Source: Clitoria ternatea
Lineage: Eukaryota > Streptophyta > Magnoliopsida > Fabales > Fabaceae
Assembly (NCBI GenBank): GCA_037962975.1
Contig: CM075671.1
Span: 38,154,501 to 38,218,500, forward strand
DNA: 64,000 nt
Direction: 5' to 3'
The translations under genes were made by a program, and so were the position numbers. Under the pieces are notes generated by a model. It was given only the letters and a program-made list of their open reading frames with translations. It made no database searches and was not told the DNA's origin. The stretch's first letter is position 1, and each line of letters starts with the position of its first letter. Below, one piece after another: positions 58,226-64,000 of the stretch.

Positions 58226-59872
58226 CCTGGGATATCTTGTGAAGGGCATCCACCACTACCCAAGATCCCTCGGTTAGTTTTTCCTCCTCAACAATATATG
58301 CTGAGTTTTCCATCAAAAAATACTAGTGTGTCCAATCGGTATGAAATAAGAATGTCCCCTCCTTATCCTTCTAGAAAAGGGATGAGACACTAATTGTCTT
58401 GCCCAATTCTACAAAGGCTTCAAAATTGACGATGCCACTTTAACATCAGAGATTTACAAAGCCCAGTCCTCCACTTGGATTCCATTAGTGCAGTACGTGG
58501 GCATAGTGAAAAAATATAGCAACAGTGGGGTGAATCCTACGTGCTTGGCCAAGACCTCAAGGGATAACACCAGGCCTCATTTGGCTAGTGCAGCTCTAGA
58601 CGAAGTATCCAAAAATTTGACCACCCTTATCTTAAATTTATTAAAAGGTAGTCGTAATCCCACCTTGGTGAAAAGAATCTCATACATGAAAAAAAACCGT
58701 TGTCGGGGCTTACGGCAGACGCAGTCATTATATAGCGACGTAGATCGGGGTGAGCTAGTCTTTGTACTTGCTAAACCTCCAGATCCATCTTGCATCCAGT
58801 GTAACCCCTCATTACCCTCAGTATAGTAGCTGGGCATGTTTAAAATTTCTTTTTCAACTTATAAGTATAGGTCTTGGGCCTTAGGGCTATCTAATTGATC
58901 CCGTCCGCCAACATGGTGTTGTCTTCAAGATCAGCTGTGACCCATGAACTTTTAGTCATCATCTTGTTCACTGTGTGTTTAAGAAAAGGAACATTCTCAT
59001 AAAAATCTATATCATCTGCATAATAATGCACCACGTTTGAATCCATATCATGAGTAGGTGACGATTTTGGCAATGGGGAATAGGCCGATGTTGGGTCGTA
59101 AGAAGTGGTTAGCGATTCTGATGAAAATGTTAAGGCCCTAAGTTCCCCTAACATCAGAGTAGATAAGGTGGCTTCTCTTGGACATTTCCTAACCTACCTA
59201 TATATATCTGCTTGTGAAACTTGTAGCTCACATAGGGGTCCCACAGACAGCGACAACGGTGGCTTGGAGAGGATCTCAACAAAATCGTCCCTCACATAGT
59301 TGTCCCCTGAATATCGGTTTGACATTTTCTAACAAAATAAATAAGTGTAAAAAAAGAGGTCGAGTTTGAAGTGCTACCTGTGGGGATTACTCTTGCTATT
59401 TTTCTAGTACGAGCAAAGGTATTAAGCAAGATGAAAAGCAGTGCACGCTGGAGGAGTAAAGTTTCTTTAGAGTTGAAAGTAAATTAAGGATCCTTTGGCC
59501 ATTGCCTTATATTTATAAAAGGCTTATAGGGAAATGTGCTAGAAGGTGAATAGACACGGCCTAAAGGACGTAGTGGAATACGAAGTGACACAGCTCATAA
59601 CTCTCCAAAAGGAATGTCGTTTAGCTACCACAAAACACAACTGCTCTAACATCCTAGAAGCCCAAGAATCGCACCAATTAGAAGGTGTCTATGTCATTAT
59701 ATTGAATTTAAATTTTATTTTCCTAACTTTCTCTTATTTTATCCTTAAAATATTCCTTAAAAGACAACTAAAAAAATGACATCACGACCAAATAAACCGT
59801 ACTATGACTTAAAACATACGCAAGATGACATGTGATGTAGCTTATTAGAGCAACACCATCACTGTAACAAGC
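58226..59872 (-). pseudogene. Tat antisense ORF region, copy 2
   Basis: Near-identical to 48198-49183 plus 50641-51298 and uninterrupted, so it provides the empty site for the solo LTR at 49184. On the minus strand, 59154-58891 is open for 87 codons (MLGELRALTF start) and 58837-58577 for 86 codons, with an RFFFMYEILFTKVGLRLPF segment that resembles the antisense ORF protein of Tat elements. The two lie in different frames, so the gene is broken. The Tekay-like LTR abuts its left side. Confidence 0.6.
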
Positions 59873-60010
59873 TAGGGGAAAATGATCTGGTATCCATACC
59901 GGCCCTTAAACCAAGAGATGATAAGCTAAAGGTAAAAGGAATAGATCCAACAAATCAATACAAACTAGTCACTAATGTGACTGATATGCTTACTGAATGG
60001 ATATCGGTTG
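59873..60010 (+). repeat. Fragment of a Tat LTR
   Basis: 59890-60005 matches 32893-33008 in the Tat 5' LTR, including CCAACAAATCAATACAAAC. It begins TGTAACAAGC directly after the antisense ORF region, which fits a 3' LTR start, and is cut off at about 60010. Confidence 0.65.
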
Positions 60011-60600
60011 TTCGTCCCATAGCAAGCGCACAAAAACTAATTGTAGTATAAAAAAATTAATTTGAGTGTCATTCCACGAAGGAGGTTGTTAATTAAAACT
60101 TATGGTTTATAATTGCGTAAGCCTATATACAAAGGAATGAAGCATTTTCATAATTAAAAGAAGTAAAGTAATTAATAACAAAGCTTAAATATAAAAATGA
60201 TGAATTAAATATTAAAGGAATGTAATAGAGAGGGTTGGGATTGAATTTCATCTATCTCCCTTGGTCGTACCCTGCATATACTTACATATATAACCTTCAG
60301 AACTATTAAACTTGACGCAACATTCATTAATTATTTATATTGATTCCTCGAATATAAAATCTGTAAGAAAACTTCCCAAACGTTGATTCCTCAATCATTT
60401 AAAGAAACTTTTCAGCATTATGGTTAGATGTTAAATACGTTCAATACATTGGAAGTTATTCCTATCAATGTAACGTATCAAATATTTCATTCAAATCAGT
60501 TTTCTAGAATCATTTTCCAATAACTCAAGAGAAACGAAATCAAGAAACTATTAATCAAATAGGATCAAGCATTTCCCCTTGTATCAGTGTCTTTTTTTTG
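60011..60600. repeat. LTR-like remnant of uncertain family
   Basis: Contains AGCAAGCGCACAAAAACTAATTG and CCACGAAGGAGGTTGTTAATT (reverse-sense counterparts of the GCAAGTGCACCAATCG and GGGATTGAGGTAATTACC segments of the solo LTR at 46592), then AT-rich sequence without ORFs. This similarity suggests a related LTR fragment, but its ends are not visible. Confidence 0.35.
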
Positions 60601-60644
60601 GTATTACGTGGAGGATGTTTGTTCACTAACTTGTTTGGTTTTAG

Positions 60645-62703
60645 GATTCCTTAGTTGAGCGATCAACCCAAGGGTCTTTCGTAGCCCATGGTAGGCAGGA
60701 TATTTTGACTACCGCCATCGGTAGGCCAGAGCACCCAGGAAGAGTGCGTGCTGTTGGTTGAGGTGTAGGTAAGTTGGAAATAACTGTATCCTTTCATTTT
60801 GTTATTTGTTAAACAATATTATATTAATCATTCACATTTCACAAGCCTCTGCAGCTATTACGGTGCTCCCGACCCTGCCCCCTCCCTTGAGAAAATGGTG
60901 GAGCAGAAGGTGGCTGTTGTGAAGGCTGAGTACCAGGAGGAGATATCTAGGCTCCACCAGGAGATGGCCCGATTCAGGGAGGAGATGAAGGCCTCACTCA
61001 GCCACCACCAGGAGACTACTGCACCCGCTAGCGACCCACCCGTTAGATTCTTTATTTAATTTCCTCGGTTTTATTGTTTGTAATCACTTTATTTCATTGT
61101 TGAATAATTTCTGCTTGATGTGTAAATATGTAGGTATGGAGGGTTAGCACTAGGGGGTCGTGCACTGCGGCTGACCCTGACGATGATAGGGTCGAGCCAC
61201 CAGACACCCGTCAATATGACCTGTTCATTGACGGGTCGGAGGAGCCAGTTGCCACTGGCATGGTCTATAACTTAGGCCCTGTGGTTCACCATCAGTCATT
61301 ACCTGATGGTATGTCTAGGGTTTCTATTGTGCTCATCCTCGAGAAGGATGCTGCTGTGCCAGTGGCAACTCCAGAGGTGAAAACCGTCGGTCAGGTGGTG
61401 GGCCACTTTCTGATGTGGCCTAACAGACTTCTGCAGGTTGCCCCTGGACAGGTAAAAACCTTACACTAACTAATTTTGTTATATCGTCAATTATGGTACA
61501 AACTGTGATGGTTGTCAAATGTTCAACAGGAATAGGCATTGAAGAAGCCAGAGGCCGACAATCCCATCCGGATGCTATGGCGCATCGGGTATGAGCAAGG
61601 AGATGAGACTGTTCAGATCCTATGGGAGCCACTGGTGTTTGGCCGTCCGAGTGAACTACCACTTTACATCACACATTCTAACATGTGTGAGATTATTACG
61701 GGGACGTCGATGCTGAACATCTCCATCATTCAGTTGTGGGAGCTGTAAGTATATCTCTTTTTGTCCAATTTTTTCATTATACAAGTTATTTGTCGCTAAC
61801 CATGTCTCAACTTGTTTAGGTTTCTGACAAAACTTTATGTGGAGTTGGGTTTCCAAGGAACTTATGGTTTCTTAGAGCCCTCTTTCATACAGAAGCTCTC
61901 AAACACCAAGCAGGACACCCAGACATACATCCAGAATTGGATGTTTGAGTCTGGGAAGACTATATACATGGGCCCCTATCATAAAGGGTAATATTCTATT
62001 CCATAATTATTGTCATTAACTTTTGCATTTTGAAGTCTCACTTATCACTGGTAACTGCAGCGCTCACTGGACGCTAGTGGTGATCTGTCCCCGGGCTTAT
62101 CTTGCTCTGTACTTTGATACTACGCACCGGGCAGTTCCACAAGACCTTAAAACTGTAGTAGACGGGTAAGTTAATCCCTAAACAATAAGTACAAATTCGA
62201 TTACATCATTTTTGGACCTATACGATTCTAACTTATCTTGTGTTTTATTTGATGTAGGGCGGTGATTGGATACAATAGACTGGTTGGAGTTAAGTCCAGC
62301 GGAAGAAATGTTGTGTGGGTGCACCCAAAGGTAAGTCTATCGTATTCATTCAAATCTTCAATATATATTTTTTAAGTTGCGAATTCACTTATTCTATATT
62401 TTATGTCCATTGTAGTCTTACAGGTAGGAGGGTTCCTTCGAGTGTGGCTATTTCGTCATGCACATTATGCTGACCATTATCCAACAACATTTAGTAGAGG
62501 GATGGACAGATGTAAGTCTCATCATTTGGACTACTTTTCTAACAATTTCATCAATTTCATGTAATAAATATAGCTTTTGTTCTAATTATTTTGTGCATTG
62601 TTTGCAGTACTTCCAGGACCGGTCATACTTCTCTAAGGCACTTGTAGATAACGTTAGAAGGCAATGGGCCTCATACTTCATTGAACTCAGGAAAAGAACT
62701 TAG
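60645..62703 (+). pseudogene. CACTA-associated gene with C-terminal Ulp1-type cysteine protease
   Basis: Exons by splice sites: 60645-60768, 60855-61041, 61134-61451, 61530-61744, 61820-61987, 62061-62165, 62258-62330, 62416-62511 and 62608-62703 (TAG). All introns are GT-AG. Exon 1 carries AHGRQDIL and GRPEHPGRVRA, known from plant En/Spm-associated proteins; exon 2 a coiled coil (VEQKVAVVKAEYQEEISRL). Exons 6-8 form a peptidase C48 (Ulp1/SUMO protease) core: H in GAHWTLVV, D in LYFDTT and C in ECGYFVM. TAG at about 62425, six codons before that cysteine, stands at the place of the oxyanion-hole glutamine. Stops also stand at about 60757 (TGA) and 61533 (TAG), and the phase between exons 1 and 2 does not fit. 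All stops fit C-to-T change. Start lost. Confidence 0.82.
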
Positions 62704-62974
62704 CTAGATATAGGAACTTTATTCTCTTAAATATGTATCTAGTGTAGGATTTAGGGTTTACATTTTATTAGGTTACATTCATTTGAATTGTATATAGTTT
62801 CATTTTTAACGTTGTTATGAATTCATATCCAATTAATTGTTATCTATATACCATTCTTTTTATATATTGTTTGTTGCTGGATATGTTGGGATACTGTATA
62901 TTGTGCTGGTTGTCTGAATGCAGGTTTGGGAAACAATAAAATAGAAACCATATTAAAAAAAAACCTCAGTGTTT
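62704..62974 (+). other. 3' untranslated region of the CACTA gene
   Basis: AT-rich, with TTATTAGG and several A/T-rich blocks that could serve as polyadenylation signals. No other feature is seen. Confidence 0.4.
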
Positions 62975-63440
62975 ATTCACGGTTATGTCAACAACTGTCA
63001 TTATAGACACTATTTATCCACGGTTATTACCATAACCGTGAATATAGATAGTATTTATCCACGGTTACTACTATAACCGTCATTATACATACTAAGTGAA
63101 TTTTTTATATTACTTATATTCATGGTTATGCTAAACAACTATAAATATAGAGGTTCTTTATCCACGGTTCCTACTATGACCGTGAATATACATGGTCTGT
63201 AAGTTAATTTTTTTTCTACTTATATTCACGGTTACGCTAAACAACAGTGAATATAGTTGTTCTTTATCCACGGGTTTTACTATAACAGTGAATATACATT
63301 GTCTGTTATATTCACGGTTATGCTCGACAACCGTGGTTAGATCTTATTTATTACCATGGTTGTTAACCGTGGTTAAAGACCCTCATCTACTACCACGGCT
63401 GCAACAACCACGGTTCTTTAACCGTGAATAAAGGCCATTT
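62975..63440. repeat. CACTA subterminal repeats
   Basis: About ten copies of CACGGTTAT or its reverse ATAACCGTG, in inverted pairs such as CACGGTTAT-TACC-ATAACCGTG (near 63020), followed by AATATA. Subterminal repeats of a short motif in both directions are the transposase-binding region in En/Spm elements; here this is inferred from position. Confidence 0.85.
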
Positions 63441-63456
63441 TTAACTATGATTATAT

Positions 63457-63474
63457 CCATTTTTTCCACCAGTG
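63457..63474. repeat. CACTA terminal inverted repeat, right end
   Basis: CCATTTTTTCCACCAGTG ends the element; its reverse complement begins CACTGGTGG. Confidence 0.8.
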
Positions 63475-64000
63475 CATGGTCTTCGACTTCAAATCCTAAA
63501 AGATGGGAATGTCTTTCTCTCCCTAAAAACAACGAAATCCTCAAAAATTTGATTTTTTCGCTCAAGCAAGAGAGAGTACTTCACCCTGAAGAAACCTTTT
63601 GGATCTGCCAGAGTCTTCATGGTCTCACTCAAGCAAGAATTTTTTCGCTCAAGCGAGACTAATTAAAATTGGATCCTTCCTCTTTAGAACAATTTTGCTT
63701 GAGCGAGATCATAATCTCGCTCAAGCGAGGGGTCTTCAAGATGAGATTCTTGTCCTGTTTCACTCTCGTTTAAGCGAGCAAAGGTCTCGATCAAGCGAGA
63801 GCCTTTAAATCATGAAATTCTTCATCTTCCAAGGTATTTCCTCTTAATCTTTGCAGCTTCTTCATGCCTTTCTTCATTTCTTCCTCCATTACCTACAATT
63901 TACATAAAAAATAGGGATCAATTATTTTTAATTTAACAAGACCTAGGTATATTCATTCGAATGGACATTTTTAACACAATGGACATTTTCAACACAATGG
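63475..64000. repeat. Unclassified repeat with CGCTCAAGCG palindromes, continues past window
   Basis: Seven or so TCGCTCAAGCGA-type motifs at 63558-63805 in a stretch without real ORFs. The CACTA element appears to have inserted beside or into it. The last 36 bases hold a short repeat, GGACATTTTYAACACAAT, twice. Confidence 0.5.

Larger units (their letters stand above)
60645..63474 (+). mobile_element. CACTA (En/Spm) transposon, 3' half
   Basis: A spliced, broken gene ending in a Ulp1-type protease is followed by a subterminal hairpin region and a terminal CCACCAGTG, which is CACTGGTGG in reverse, the end signature of CACTA elements. No matching 5' end is in the window and the transposase is missing, so the left part is deleted or lies in rearranged DNA. 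CAT at 63475-63477 could be the three-base target duplication. Confidence 0.8.

Overview
This is a stretch of plant repeat DNA. It contains no recognisable host gene and nothing prokaryotic. The sequence is AT-rich and packed with LTR retrotransposons inserted into one another, plus broken Helitron helicase pieces, a CACTA transposon end and a MITE-like element. The tRNA-iMet and tRNA-Asp type primer sites, the Copia (SIRE-like), Ty3/gypsy (Tat, Athila, Tekay-like) lineages and the repeat motifs fit pericentromeric DNA of a legume, possibly a Phaseoleae bean such as Vigna. The species call is inference.

Layout. 1-771 is the end of an Athila-type LTR. 772-3260 holds diverged tandem repeats that include three copies of a 66-bp exon-like unit on the minus strand. 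3853-4041 is the left piece of a Helitron PIF1-type helicase. It is split by a 22.4-kb minus-strand gypsy-type element (4047-26434, target duplication AAATT) and resumes at 26440-27525. That element has 4.9-kb LTRs and a 3-kb non-coding core. Its left LTR is split by a 9.6-kb minus-strand SIRE-like Copia element (6666-16244, duplication CAAGC) whose gag-pol frame is continuous except for five in-frame stops. 27633-30260 is a gypsy-type LTR remnant, and 31869-32206 is a MITE. 32350-37590 and 43846-51298 are one decayed Tat element. It is interrupted by an Athila fragment (37592-43842), which itself carries a 2.77-kb solo LTR (39115-41881), and by two further solo LTRs (46592-48192 and 49184-50640). 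52085-58225 is a Tekay-like element that has lost reverse transcriptase and integrase. 58226-60010 is a second Tat copy. 60645-63474 is the 3' half of a CACTA element with a broken Ulp1-type protease gene. 63475-64000 belongs to another repeat.

The most interesting signal lies in the LTRs rather than in the genes. Several LTR families carry arrays of short hairpins or perfect palindromes. Within an array the loop or core is constant, while the two stem arms change together and still pair. Loops seen are TCCAA (40568-40850), AAGTCG (56212-56121 region), CGCA (4881-5385 and 22375-22880), TCAA/TTGA/TTAA in CGC-NNNN-GCG (7990-8510 and many places), and TAATCGATTA (49290-49765). Point mutation after simple duplication would not readily give this pattern. 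A conserved hairpin just before the polypurine tract is also kept in two elements that have lost pol.

Target duplications, empty-site paralogues and LTR comparisons were read by eye. Lineage names rest on motif recognition, since no database search was possible.
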